From NCBI GenBank assembly GCA_036675035.1, contig JAKFFO010000027.1, forward strand, positions 1-61,071: DNA of 61,071 nt. Reading direction: 5' to 3'. The notes below the pieces were generated by a model. It did not search any database. It saw only the letters and a list, made by a program, of their open reading frames with translations, and was not told where the DNA came from. The DNA comes from MESE01 sp036675035. GTDB taxonomy: Bacteria > Pseudomonadota > Gammaproteobacteria > Burkholderiales > Burkholderiaceae_D. The position numbers and the translations under genes are program-made. This document shows positions 1-9,167 of this stretch, in pieces; position 1 is the stretch's first letter; each line of letters opens with the position of its first letter.

Positions 1-131
1 AACCGGCCAGGTTCATCTATATGCTTGGCCCGGGCTCGCATCATCCATGCAGAAGACCGGCTGGAAAGCCGGCGCGACAGATGATCGGGGATCTATATTC
101 ACAAGCGTGAATTCAATTGAGGGAAAGACAC

Positions 132-1883
132 ATGAAAGTAAATGCCAGGTTCATCCGCTGGGTAGCAGCAGCCAGCGTCGCATTGCCACTGCTAAGCGCG
201 TGCGGCGGAGGCAGCAGCGGCAGCGCCGAAGATAAGCCGGAGCTGCGCGTCACCACTTACGGCCCCGTCGAAGGGGTAAATGATGTGGCGGCTTCCGGCA
301 CTTATTTCTGGAAAGGCGTGCCGTTCGCAAAGCCGCCGGTTGGCGACTTGCGCTGGAAAGCGCCGGTGGAGCCGGATGCGTGGGCAACGCCGAAGCAAAC
401 CAAGAGCTTCGGGAATGCCTGCGTTCAGTACGGACGCCTTTATGGCCCAGGCGCGAACAACACCTATGATGAAACAATTGCCACGACACTGAATCAGGCC
501 GTCGGCAGTGAAGACTGCCTTACGCTGAACATATGGCGTCCGGCTACCAAGGATGAAAACCTGCCGGTCATTTATTTCATTTACGGCGGCAGCAACGTTT
601 CCGGCTACTCTGCGGATCCGGTTTATGACGGCGCGGCGCTGGCGAAATCGGCCAACGCGGTCGTGGTGACCGCAAACTATCGCGTCGGCCTGTTCGGCTT
701 TCTCAATCTGCCGCAACTCAAAACCGGCACGGATGCGCAGGGAGATTCGGGCAACTTCGCCACGCTGGATCAGATCCTGACCCTTAAGTTCATTAACAAG
801 AATATTGCCAACTTCGGCGGCAATCCAAACAATGTCAGCGCAATGGGCGAGTCTGCCGGTGCGATGAATGTGTATTCGCTGATGACGTCGCCGCTGGTAG
901 TGAACGCCAATCCGCAACTGTTCCACAAGGCAATTCCAATGAGCGGCGGTTTATCGACGGCTGCCGAACTTCCGCCAGGCAGCATACCGTTGCTGCAGCC
1001 GGCTTCGTTCTCTCTGAACCAAGGCAACAAGCTGCTCTACAGCTTGCTGATTACCGACGGCCTCGCTACCGACGACGCAACGGCAGCAACCTATGTCGGA
1101 ACCAAGAGCAATGCAGAGATCGCTGCCTACCTGCGTTCGAAATCGCCCACAGCTGTCTTTACCGAACTGCTGACCAAATTGGCCGCGGCCGGACTGACAA
1201 CGAGTTCGCATGTTCCGGACGGTACCGTGGTTGCCAACACGCCGATCTCGGCGATCAACGCGGGCAATTATCTGAAAGTGCCGGTCCTGGCCAGCAATAC
1301 TCGCGATGAAGGCAAGCTGTTCGCTGCGTTCCTGGCACTGCTAGGCGGCCCCTCTGGCTATATCGTCAACGACGCAACCCGGTTCGGGATGATGCATAAC
1401 TTCAACGCAGATGCAGGTACCACACTGACCTCTGCCGACATCATCAACCCGGCTTATCTGCCAGTGGCCACGCCGGGTACCGGGTTCACCGCGAAATCGG
1501 CGCAGCTCAACAACGCCTTCTTCGTCCCGAACAATGACGGCATGCTCAATGCATTGAAGGCTCAGCAGTCCACCGTCTGGTATTCCCAATTCAACTGGGA
1601 TGAGGAGGCAGGACCCTGGAACGAAGTGTACGGTGCGACCCATGCGTTCGACCTTCCGTTCGCATTTGGCAATTTCGGTCCGTCGCTGTTCTCGAATGTC
1701 ATCGGCGGCACTGCCAACAGGGGTGGGCGGTTGGCGCTGTCAAATGCAATGATGAGCAGCATCGGCGCATTTGCGAAGAACGGCGATCCGAACAACGCCG
1801 CACTCGGTGTCACATGGCCGGTCTGGCCGCAAAAGCTGATTTTCGACGCGACATTGACCGACAAGAGCATCTCGGTGCAATAA
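132..1883 (+). CDS. Carboxylesterase type B family lipoprotein
   Basis: Predicted serine esterase of the carboxylesterase/para-nitrobenzyl esterase family, probably exported and lipid-anchored. The ATG at 132 was chosen over an upstream TTG because GAGGGA lies just before it. The N-terminus has a basic start, a hydrophobic stretch and a lipobox-like LLSAC followed by a Gly/Ser-rich linker. Family hallmarks follow in order: SEDCLTLNIW, NYRVGLFGF, the nucleophile elbow GESAGAMN, an acidic-residue region NTRDEGKLF, and GATHAFDLPFAFGN with the presumed catalytic His. The usual oxyanion HGGG appears here as YGGS, a mild deviation. The length of about 583 residues is normal. A strong terminator follows and the gene appears monocistronic. 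The substrate cannot be read from sequence. Confidence 0.9.
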   Translation: MKVNARFIRWVAAASVALPLLSACGGGSSGSAEDKPELRVTTYGPVEGVNDVAASGTYFWKGVPFAKPPVGDLRWKAPVEPDAWATPKQTKSFGNACVQYGRLYGPGANNTYDETIATTLNQAVGSEDCLTLNIWRPATKDENLPVIYFIYGGSNVSGYSADPVYDGAALAKSANAVVVTANYRVGLFGFLNLPQLKTGTDAQGDSGNFATLDQILTLKFINKNIANFGGNPNNVSAMGESAGAMNVYSLMTSPLVVNANPQLFHKAIPMSGGLSTAAELPPGSIPLLQPASFSLNQGNKLLYSLLITDGLATDDATAATYVGTKSNAEIAAYLRSKSPTAVFTELLTKLAAAGLTTSSHVPDGTVVANTPISAINAGNYLKVPVLASNTRDEGKLFAAFLALLGGPSGYIVNDATRFGMMHNFNADAGTTLTSADIINPAYLPVATPGTGFTAKSAQLNNAFFVPNNDGMLNALKAQQSTVWYSQFNWDEEAGPWNEVYGATHAFDLPFAFGNFGPSLFSNVIGGTANRGGRLALSNAMMSSIGAFAKNGDPNNAALGVTWPVWPQKLIFDATLTDKSISVQ

Positions 1884-1891
1884 CCCGGCAC

Positions 1892-1921
1892 GGGCCGGCT
1901 CATTCGAGCCGGCCCTGTTTC
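1892..1921 (+). terminator. Rho-independent terminator after the esterase
   Basis: A perfect 10-bp stem (GGGCCGGCTC / GAGCCGGCCC) with an ATTC loop starts 9 bases after the esterase stop and is followed by TGTTTC. The remainder of the 1884-2299 gap holds only AT-rich sequence and the SOS promoter. Confidence 0.8.
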
Positions 1922-2207
1922 AATGTTATCTGCACATCCCTGCGATTATTTCCTTTCATCTTTGAAGACTGCGCCGATGTATTGATGGCGCCTCGTTCGG
2001 CGGAGCGTTCCGGCATGGCGGATTTTTCAGTGCGTTTCACAATTATCAAGATTAATACCGAAATTTCCTGGAAAACAATGACTTGACTGAACAGAAGATG
2101 ATCTTCGGGTGAAGCTGTTTTTTACAAGGCAAGCTCATAAAGCGACCCTGATTTAAAAAAGCATGACAGTCAGAAACGCATAACAATCCAAACTTTCCAT
2201 AACGAAT

Positions 2208-2250
2208 TTGACTAACCGGCATTGCTTTTATACTGTATATTTGTACAGTA
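2208..2250 (+). promoter_or_regulatory. LexA (SOS) box overlapping the imuA promoter
   Basis: TACTGTATATTTGTACAGTA at 2231-2250 is a near-perfect palindromic SOS box of the CTGT-N8-ACAG type. A possible -35 (TTGACT, 2208-2213) and -10 (TATACT, 2229-2234) place the LexA site over the -10 region, so LexA would block RNA polymerase directly. The box lies 50 bases upstream of the imuA ATG and should control the whole imuA-imuB-dnaE2 operon. Confidence 0.92.
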
Positions 2251-2299
2251 TAAATTGATGAGCACTTTCATCATTTCCCATAACAAAAAGGAGATGATC

Positions 2300-3034
2300 A
2301 TGTCGGTTCCGGTGGCAACCATCGTTTCGGAATGTCCGCATGCCATCTGGCGTGCGAATCAAATGGGTTCCTTTCGGAACCCGGTCATATCCACTCGCCA
2401 TCCCGCGCTGGATTGCGAATTGCCGAATGGCGGCTGGCCTGCTTCTTCGCTGATCGAATTGCTGTTGCAGCAGCCGGGCATCGGCGAGATGCGCCTGTTG
2501 CGTCCGGCCTTGTCGGCGATCGACCGGCGTCGCCGGATCGCGCTGGTGGAGCCGCCGCATCTGCCGCAAATCGCCGCCTGGTCGGGCTGGGGTCTGGCAC
2601 CGGAGCATCTGCTGTGGATCAAAACCGCGCGCAGTGCCGATGCATTGTGGAGCGCCGAACAGATCCTGCGCAACGGCAGCTGCGGCGCGCTGCTGTTCTG
2701 GCAGACGCAGGTGCGCTCGGAGTCGTTGCGTCGCTTGCACCTGGCGGCGCAGGAGAGCGATATCGTGTTCTGGCTGATCCGGCCGCTGTCGGGCGCGCAG
2801 GATTCTTCCCCGGCGCCGTTGCGCCTTGCACTGCGACCGGCGCACGCCGGCGTGACGATCGATATCATCAAGCGGCGCGGTCCGCGGCGCGACGATGCGC
2901 TCTATCTGCAGCTTGACGACAAGGCTGCTGTTCCTTTCAACACAACTTCATCGACTCATTTGAATCATGCGCCTGTGGATCGCCGTGCACCTGCCGTTAC
3001 TGCCCCTCGAAACGTTCCGGCCGCGCTGGTGTGA
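2300..3034 (+). CDS. imuA: ImuA, translesion synthesis accessory protein (RecA/SulA-like)
   Basis: First gene of the SOS mutagenesis cassette; ImuA works with ImuB and DnaE2 in error-prone translesion synthesis. The start at ATG 2300 (MSVPVATIV) is preceded by AAGGAG at ideal spacing; an upstream in-frame TTG would lie inside the promoter. The protein has about 244 residues. Recognisable ImuA features are the LDCELPNGGWPASSLIEL segment, corresponding to the RecA-like nucleotide-binding region but without a canonical Walker A, and the RRIALVEPPHLPQIAAW stretch. The 3' end overlaps imuB by 68 bases in another frame, so translation is probably coupled. The family assignment rests on sequence resemblance plus the unmistakable neighbours and SOS box. 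Confidence 0.9.
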   Translation: MSVPVATIVSECPHAIWRANQMGSFRNPVISTRHPALDCELPNGGWPASSLIELLLQQPGIGEMRLLRPALSAIDRRRRIALVEPPHLPQIAAWSGWGLAPEHLLWIKTARSADALWSAEQILRNGSCGALLFWQTQVRSESLRRLHLAAQESDIVFWLIRPLSGAQDSSPAPLRLALRPAHAGVTIDIIKRRGPRRDDALYLQLDDKAAVPFNTTSSTHLNHAPVDRRAPAVTAPRNVPAALV

Positions 3035-4457
3035 GCCGGGCATGCATGTGGTGATCGGGCGCGAGCAGGTGCTGGCGATGACGCCGCAGGCGGCCGAGGG
3101 CGGCGTGCGCCTCGGCATGCGGCGCGGCGGCGTATCGGCGATCGCACCGGATGCGACGCTGCATGACCGGGATGCGGTGCGGGAACAGGCTGCTCTGAAC
3201 GGTGTCGCGATGAGCCTGCTGCAGTACACGCCCGAAGTCGCACTGGTCGACGATACCGCCGAAGACGCCAGCCTGCTGCTTGATGTGACTGCCAGTCTGC
3301 GCGTGTTCGGCGGCCGTTTGGCGCTGTGCCGGCGCGTGCGCGCCAGCGTCGATGCAATGGGCTTCACGCTGCAGATCGGCATGGCGCCGACCGCGCAGGG
3401 CGCATGGTTATTGGCACAATCGGCACAATCGGCGCAGCGTCGTGGTAACAGGCCGCTGGCAAGGGCGCGCCGCGTGATCCGCATGAACAGCCTGGTCCGG
3501 CGATTGGATGCGCTGCCTTTTACGCTACTGCCCGCGGTCGGGCCTTATCGCGACTGGCTTGACGGCATCGGCTGTCGCACGCTGGGTGATCTGCGCAAGC
3601 TGCCTCGCGCCGGATTGCAGCGGCGCTGCGGCAAGGATGTGCTGGATGCGCTCGACCGTGCCTATGGCAATGCGCCGGAACTGTTCGACTGGATACAGGC
3701 GCCGCAGGCATTTTCCGCGAAGCTGGAACTGCCGGACCGGATCGAGCATGCCGAAGCGGTGTTGTTCGCCGCGCGCCGCCTGATCCTGCAAATGGTCGGC
3801 TGGCTGGCGGTGGCGCGCATGGTGCTTTTTCTGGGACATGAACGCGGCCGCACCGCGATAGCGCCCACGCCGGTCGAGATCGCGCTGGCGGAACCGGCAT
3901 GGCATGAAGAACACCTGATTCGCTTGCTGAAAGAGCGGCTGGGGTGGATAGAGTTGAGCGCGCCGGTGATCGCGATCCGGCTCGAAGCAACGGATCTGTC
4001 CGCGATGATGCCGCCGACCGAATCGCTGTTTCCGGAGCCGGGCGGCACGCCTGCCGATTATCATCGCCTGCTTGAATTGCTGACTGCGCGGCTGGGTGCG
4101 GACAGCGTGCTTGCGCCCGCAGCCGAAGCCGACCACCGGCCGGAACTCAGCAATCAATGGCGTCCGGCGGCGTCGATCGAACGCATTGCGCCGATTGTGG
4201 AAATGGGGCCTACCAGGCGCCCGTTCTGGCTGCTGGAAAAGCCGGTCGCATTGCTGATGCGCGATCATCGCCCGTTTTACGGCTCGCCGCTGCAACTGAT
4301 CAACGGCCCGGAGCGGATCGAATGCGGTTGGTGGGACGAGGCTTTCACGGTGCGCGATTATTTCATTGCGCAGGGAAGCGAGTCGGCATGCTACTGGGTG
4401 TACCGGCAGCGGTTCGGTGACGAGATGCGCTGGTTCCTGCACGGCCTGTTCGCGTGA
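2967..4457 (+). CDS. imuB: ImuB, Y-family DNA polymerase-like protein
   Basis: A Y-family polymerase homologue that acts as an adaptor, linking the beta clamp, ImuA and DnaE2, rather than as a polymerase. The start MRLWIAVHLPLLPLE is typical of ImuB: the position of the first catalytic acidic residues in DinB/UmuC is occupied by other residues. The little-finger and C-terminal tail regions follow, giving 496 residues in total. The gene begins inside imuA and ends 6 bases before dnaE2, which fits one transcript under the LexA box at 2231-2250. Lack of catalytic residues is known for the family and agrees with the N-terminus here. Confidence 0.93.
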   Translation: MRLWIAVHLPLLPLETFRPRWCEPGMHVVIGREQVLAMTPQAAEGGVRLGMRRGGVSAIAPDATLHDRDAVREQAALNGVAMSLLQYTPEVALVDDTAEDASLLLDVTASLRVFGGRLALCRRVRASVDAMGFTLQIGMAPTAQGAWLLAQSAQSAQRRGNRPLARARRVIRMNSLVRRLDALPFTLLPAVGPYRDWLDGIGCRTLGDLRKLPRAGLQRRCGKDVLDALDRAYGNAPELFDWIQAPQAFSAKLELPDRIEHAEAVLFAARRLILQMVGWLAVARMVLFLGHERGRTAIAPTPVEIALAEPAWHEEHLIRLLKERLGWIELSAPVIAIRLEATDLSAMMPPTESLFPEPGGTPADYHRLLELLTARLGADSVLAPAAEADHRPELSNQWRPAASIERIAPIVEMGPTRRPFWLLEKPVALLMRDHRPFYGSPLQLINGPERIECGWWDEAFTVRDYFIAQGSESACYWVYRQRFGDEMRWFLHGLFA

Positions 4458-4463
4458 CGTGCG

Positions 4464-7400
4464 ATGCAGACCGACCTGTCCGCGGAATTGCCGCAGTATG
4501 CCGAACTGCAATGCGCATCCAATTTCAGTTTCCTGCGCGGCGCGTCGCATCCGGAAGAACTGGTTGCGCGCGCGGCACAGCTTGGGTATGCAGCGCTGGC
4601 GATCACCGATGAATGTTCGCTGGCCGGCGTAGTGCGCGCGCATGTCGAAGCAAAGAAATTGGGGCTCCATCTGGTCATCGGCAGCCAGTTTCATTTGACG
4701 AATGAAGACGGCAGCGCGGCTTTTTCATTGATCGTGCTTGCACAGAATCGCGACGGTTACGGCAATCTTTCGGAACTGATCACCCTGGCGCGGACGCGGG
4801 CAGTGAAGGGTAGTTATCTGCTGACGCCACACGACTTCGCTGCGCCAGAAAAGCCTTATTTCCATTTGCGCGGCATGCCGGATTGTATTGTGATTCTGGC
4901 GCCGGTCTACGGTGTTGCTATCGAGGCGCTCGCCGCGCAGGTACAATGGCTGGCTCAGACATTCCCGGGGCGCGCGCGGATCGCATTGACGCTGCTGCAC
5001 CACGGCCGCGACGAGCGGCATCGGGCGGTCGTGCAGCAGGTCGCTCGTGACTGCGCGATACCGCTGCTTGCCACCGGCGATGTCTGCATGCACGTGCGTT
5101 CGCGCAAACCGCTGCAGGATACGCTGACTGCAATTCGCATCGGCAAGCCGATCGCCGCATGCGGTTACGGCCTGGCGCCGAATGCGGAGCAGCATCTGCG
5201 CTCCCGGTTGCGGCTGGCCAATCTGTATCCGGCCGAAGCGCTGGAAGAAACGGTTCGCACCGCCCGGCAATGCAGGTTTTCTCTCGATGAGCTGCGTTAC
5301 GAATACCCGGATGAACTGGTGCCGAAAGGCGAAACGACAGCGACCTATTTGCGCAAGCAAACCTATATCGGCGCGCACCGGCGCTTCCCGGCCGGGATTC
5401 CAGCTACCGTGCAGCAGCAGATTGAAAACGAACTGGACTTGATCGCCGACATGGCATACGAGCCGTATTTCCTGACGGTCTACGACATCGTTTCGTTCGC
5501 GCGCCGGGAAAACATTCTGTGCCAGGGGCGCGGCTCGGCGGCCAATTCCGCCGTTTGTTATTGCCTCGGCATCACCGAAGTCGATCCGGCGCGCGGCAAC
5601 TCATTGTTCGAACGTTTCATTTCAAAGGAACGCAACGAACCGCCCGATATCGATGTCGACTTCGAACACCAGCGGCGTGAAGAAGTCATTCAATATATCT
5701 ACAACAAGTACGGCCGGCTGCGTGCCGCATTGACCGCGGTAGTGATCAGTTACCGGCCGCGCAGCGTGCTGCGCGATGTCGGCAAGGCGCTCGGCGTCGA
5801 TCCCGGCGTGGTGGATCAGATCGCAAAATCGCATCGCTGGTGGGATGGCAAGACCGGCTTGTCGCAACGCTTTACCGAATGCGGCATGGATCCGGAGTCG
5901 CCGATTGCGCAGCACTGGTGGGGCATCGCGGAAAAGCTGATGGGTTTTCCGCGGCATCTGTCGCAGCATCCGGGCGGCTTCGTGATCTCGCGCGGCAAGC
6001 TGTCGCGACTGGTGCCGATCGAAAACGCGGCAATGGAAAATCGCAGCGTGGTGCAATGGGACAAGGATGACCTGGATGCGCTCGGCCTGCTGAAAGTCGA
6101 TATCCTCGCGCTCGGCATGTTGACGATGATCCGCCGCGCGCTGGCGCTGGTTGCCGACCAACGCGGCGAGTCGTTCGAACTGCAGGACATTCCGGCGGAA
6201 GACCCGGCCACTTACGACATGATTTGCAAAGCCGATACGATCGGCGTGTTCCAGATCGAGAGCAGGGCGCAGATGTCGATGTTGCCGCGCTTGCGGCCGC
6301 GCACTTTTTACGACCTGGTGGTGCAGGTGGCGATCGTGCGCCCCGGACCGATACAGGGTGGCATGGTGCATCCGTATCTGCAGCGACGGCAAGGGCTGGA
6401 GCCGGTCGATTATCCGGGCAAGCTGGGGCCGGCATTGTCGCGCACCCTGGGCGTGCCGATTTTCCAGGAACAGGTGATGCAGATCGCGATGCTGGCGGCC
6501 GGCTTTACCGCGGGCGAAGCGGATCAGTTGCGTCGTGCGATGGCGGCATGGAAGCGCAAGGGCGGCCTGGAAAAATTCGAAGACAAGCTGATCAACGGCA
6601 TGCTGGAACGAGGTTACACGCGCGAGTTTGCGGAGTCGATCTTTCGTCAGATCCAGGGTTTTGCCGAATACGGTTTTCCGGAAAGCCATGCCGCCAGCTT
6701 TGCCTTGCTCGCCTACGCCAGCTCCTGGCTGAAGCGCCACGAACCTGCCGCATTTCTCGCTGCGCTGCTCAACAGTCAGCCGATGGGATTCTATTCGCCG
6801 TCGCAACTGGTGCAGGACGCCAGGCGGCACGATGTCGAAGTGCGCCAGATCGATGTCTGCATCAGCGGCTGGGATGCGGCGCTGGAGCCCTCGGCCGGCA
6901 ATCAACCGGCGGTGCGGCTCGGCCTGAATCTGGTGCGCGGATTATCGACGGAAGCGGCATGCCGGATCGAAGAGGCGCGTGCGGTGCGGCCGTTTTCAGA
7001 CTTGCATGATGTGGCGACCCGGGCGCAACTGATGCGCAGCGACTTGCAGGCGCTGGCAGCGGCAAACGCACTTCAATCGCTCACCGGCCATCGGCGCCAG
7101 GCATTGTGGCAGGCTGTGGCCGGCGCAGCGGAGCCGGGATTGCTGAAGCAGGCGCCGATAGAAGAACAGGAGCTGCAGCTCGCCGCGCCATCGGAAGCGG
7201 AAAATATCGTCGGCGATTATCGAAGCTTCGGTTTCACGCTCGGGCGCCATCCGCTCGCATTGCTGCGTCCCATGCTCGCGAAGAAGCGCTTCCTGCCGGC
7301 CGAAGTGCTGAGCACTTTCGCCAACGGCCAGTTCGCACGCGGCTGCGGCATCGTCACCGTGCGCCAGCGCCCGGAAACCGCAAAGGGCACGATGTTCGTC

Positions 7401-7610
7401 ACGCTGGAAGATGAAACCGGCGTGGTCAACGTGATCGTGTGGCCGGACCTGATCGAAAGGCAGCGCAAGGAACTGCTCGGCGCGTCATTGCTGGGCGTGT
7501 ACGGAATCTGGCAATGCGAACGCAACGTGCGGCATCTGGTTGCGAAGCGGCTGGTGGATTTGTCGGTGTGGCTGGGGAAGCTGAACACGCATAGCCGGAA
7601 TTTTTGTTGA
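4464..7610 (+). CDS. dnaE2: DnaE2 (ImuC), error-prone DNA polymerase III alpha subunit
   Basis: The catalytic translesion polymerase of the SOS cassette. The N-terminal PHP domain (about residues 10-270) opens with YAELQCASNFSFLRGASHPE and ITDECSLAGVVRAH. The C-family polymerase core carries the catalytic acidic motifs in PPDIDVDFEHQRREE and LGLLKVDILALGM, with GRGSAANSAVCYCLGI and FPESHAASFALLAYAS as further family signatures. A C-terminal OB-fold segment (GTMFVTLEDETGVVNVIVWP) follows. The length of 1048 residues is normal for DnaE2 and shorter than replicative DnaE. The start codon lies 6 bases after imuB and has a weak ribosome-binding site, which suggests translational coupling. Confidence 0.96.
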   Translation: MQTDLSAELPQYAELQCASNFSFLRGASHPEELVARAAQLGYAALAITDECSLAGVVRAHVEAKKLGLHLVIGSQFHLTNEDGSAAFSLIVLAQNRDGYGNLSELITLARTRAVKGSYLLTPHDFAAPEKPYFHLRGMPDCIVILAPVYGVAIEALAAQVQWLAQTFPGRARIALTLLHHGRDERHRAVVQQVARDCAIPLLATGDVCMHVRSRKPLQDTLTAIRIGKPIAACGYGLAPNAEQHLRSRLRLANLYPAEALEETVRTARQCRFSLDELRYEYPDELVPKGETTATYLRKQTYIGAHRRFPAGIPATVQQQIENELDLIADMAYEPYFLTVYDIVSFARRENILCQGRGSAANSAVCYCLGITEVDPARGNSLFERFISKERNEPPDIDVDFEHQRREEVIQYIYNKYGRLRAALTAVVISYRPRSVLRDVGKALGVDPGVVDQIAKSHRWWDGKTGLSQRFTECGMDPESPIAQHWWGIAEKLMGFPRHLSQHPGGFVISRGKLSRLVPIENAAMENRSVVQWDKDDLDALGLLKVDILALGMLTMIRRALALVADQRGESFELQDIPAEDPATYDMICKADTIGVFQIESRAQMSMLPRLRPRTFYDLVVQVAIVRPGPIQGGMVHPYLQRRQGLEPVDYPGKLGPALSRTLGVPIFQEQVMQIAMLAAGFTAGEADQLRRAMAAWKRKGGLEKFEDKLINGMLERGYTREFAESIFRQIQGFAEYGFPESHAASFALLAYASSWLKRHEPAAFLAALLNSQPMGFYSPSQLVQDARRHDVEVRQIDVCISGWDAALEPSAGNQPAVRLGLNLVRGLSTEAACRIEEARAVRPFSDLHDVATRAQLMRSDLQALAAANALQSLTGHRRQALWQAVAGAAEPGLLKQAPIEEQELQLAAPSEAENIVGDYRSFGFTLGRHPLALLRPMLAKKRFLPAEVLSTFANGQFARGCGIVTVRQRPETAKGTMFVTLEDETGVVNVIVWPDLIERQRKELLGASLLGVYGIWQCERNVRHLVAKRLVDLSVWLGKLNTHSRNFC

Positions 7611-7719
7611 GGCGATATCAGAGTAGGGAATCAACGGCTTACAAGGTTTCGTAATTGATTGACGGACATTACTTCAATACTAGCCGAGGATGACCCAAAA
7701 GACGGGGCCAGGTTTTACT

Positions 7720-7826
7720 CCCTTCTCCCGTGGGCGGGAGAAGGGCGGGGATGAGGGACGTTGAACGAGCACAGTCTTTGCAATCTCCCTCATCCCCAGC
7801 TCCTCTCCCGCCCACGGGAGAGGAGA
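7720..7826. repeat. Large imperfect inverted repeat (MITE/REP-like)
   Basis: Two arms of about 39 bases (7720-7758 and about 7785-7826) are reverse complements with a few mismatches and a short indel, separated by about 26 bases. Each arm also contains its own small palindrome, CTCCCGTGGGCGGGAG in the left arm and CTCTCCCGCCCACGGGAGAG in the right. It lies between dnaE2 and a convergent gene and encodes nothing. It could be a dispersed intergenic repeat and might also act as a bidirectional transcription barrier. I see nothing else in the 7611-7979 gap. Confidence 0.75.
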
Positions 7827-7979
7827 ACTAAAGGCGCCTGCAAAATTTGTGGATGATTCTCCGTCCCTGTAGGGAAGGTGGATTAGAAGGAAGATGTCAG
7901 TATGTTCAAATGTTATTTTCGCCTCGGGCCATCCGATCACCACAGCCTTCCTCCAAGCCAGATCCTTTCATTCGCTTCT

Positions 7980-8873
7980 TCAAAACTGAACCGCCTCACC
8001 CGGCTGCATGGAAACGATGCGCGTCGCACTCTTGCCCAATGCAGCCGCATACTCTTCCGGCGTTCCCTTGAGCTGCGGTATGGTGCCGTAATGAATCGGA
8101 ATTGCGTATTTCGGCTTCAGGAAATTCTGCGTCGCGAGCGCAGCGTCTTTCGGGTCCATGACGAAATGCCCGCCGATCGGAATCAGCACCAGATCGGGTT
8201 TGTAGTATTCGCCGATCAGCTTCATATCGCCGAACAGCCCCGTGTCGCCCATATGGTAGATCTTGAAACCGTTTTCGAGCTCGATGATGAAGCCGACCGG
8301 CTCGCCGCCGACGTGGGTTTCATCCTTGCCGGTCACGGGATTGCGCCAGTTCAGCTCCGAGCTGTGCTCCGCATGCGTGGCGGTGATCTTGATGTTCGGC
8401 CCGAGCGGCGTGATCGTGCCGCCTTTGCCGAATCGCGGCGACAAGGGCGCCGGCAGTACGCCCAGTGTGACCAGCGACTGGTTCAATCCGGCCGGTCCGT
8501 ACATCGGCGCATTGTTCAATTGTGCCAGCGCCGGTGCGTCGGCAAAATGGTCGTTATGGGCATGGGTGACCAGAATCAGATCGACCTTGCCGAGCGCGTC
8601 GAGCCGCTTGAATGCGGCTGGCGTTTTCGGATTGGTGAGTATCCACGGGTCGATCACGATGACCTTTCCGCCGGGGGTGGTGATCTTGGTCGTCGCCTGC
8701 CCCAGCCATTGCACGGTCACTTTGCCGGCGGAGCTGGGCGGCGGACTCACGGTGGGCGCTATGGCTCGCGGCGTGGGAGCCGGCGTGCGGTCGCCGGGAG
8801 TGCCGCAAGCAGCGACAAGGAGTGCCCCGATGATTGTTGCAGCGACAGATGAGATTCTTCTTTTGGCCACCAT
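7980..8873 (-). CDS. Metallo-beta-lactamase-fold metal-dependent hydrolase, lipoprotein
   Basis: A 297-residue hydrolase of the MBL superfamily, closest in motif layout to the UPF0173/UlaG-like L-ascorbate-lactonase group. The leader MVAKRRISSVAATIIGALL ends in a lipobox-like VAAC, followed by a Pro/Thr-rich linker, so export and lipid anchoring are likely. Metal-binding motifs in order: THAHNDHF, TATHAEHSS, HMGDTGLFGD and IPIHYGT. The ATG at 8873 is preceded by a TGGAG ribosome-binding site. No neighbour suggests a substrate; the flanking genes are on the opposite strand or far away. Confidence 0.88.
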   Translation of the reverse strand: MVAKRRISSVAATIIGALLVAACGTPGDRTPAPTPRAIAPTVSPPPSSAGKVTVQWLGQATTKITTPGGKVIVIDPWILTNPKTPAAFKRLDALGKVDLILVTHAHNDHFADAPALAQLNNAPMYGPAGLNQSLVTLGVLPAPLSPRFGKGGTITPLGPNIKITATHAEHSSELNWRNPVTGKDETHVGGEPVGFIIELENGFKIYHMGDTGLFGDMKLIGEYYKPDLVLIPIGGHFVMDPKDAALATQNFLKPKYAIPIHYGTIPQLKGTPEEYAAALGKSATRIVSMQPGEAVQF

Positions 8874-9167
8874 TTTTATCTCCAGGTTTATTAGTATCCG
8901 GCTTGGCCCGGCAGAGGATGCGCGAACTGGAATAACGGCAATAACCGGTTCAGAAAAGTACGTATGCCGAAATGCAGTTTAATCAGCAGTCCAGAGCCGA
9001 CTGAACATGAACGGAACTTCTTTGAGATATATCAACCTTTTGCGGCGCAGACATGAGCCCGCACTTTCTCCTGGCAGTTGAGCCTCACCTCATGTTATGG
9101 CCTGATACCGGCGGGTTAAGAATTTCTGCCCTAACATCGTATTGATGAACCAGGGTATTTTTGCTTG

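Noticed and set aside
192..926. Long minus-strand open frame opposite the esterase gene
   Set aside because: Shadow of the esterase coding sequence: Arg/His-rich, with no start signals and no family resemblance.
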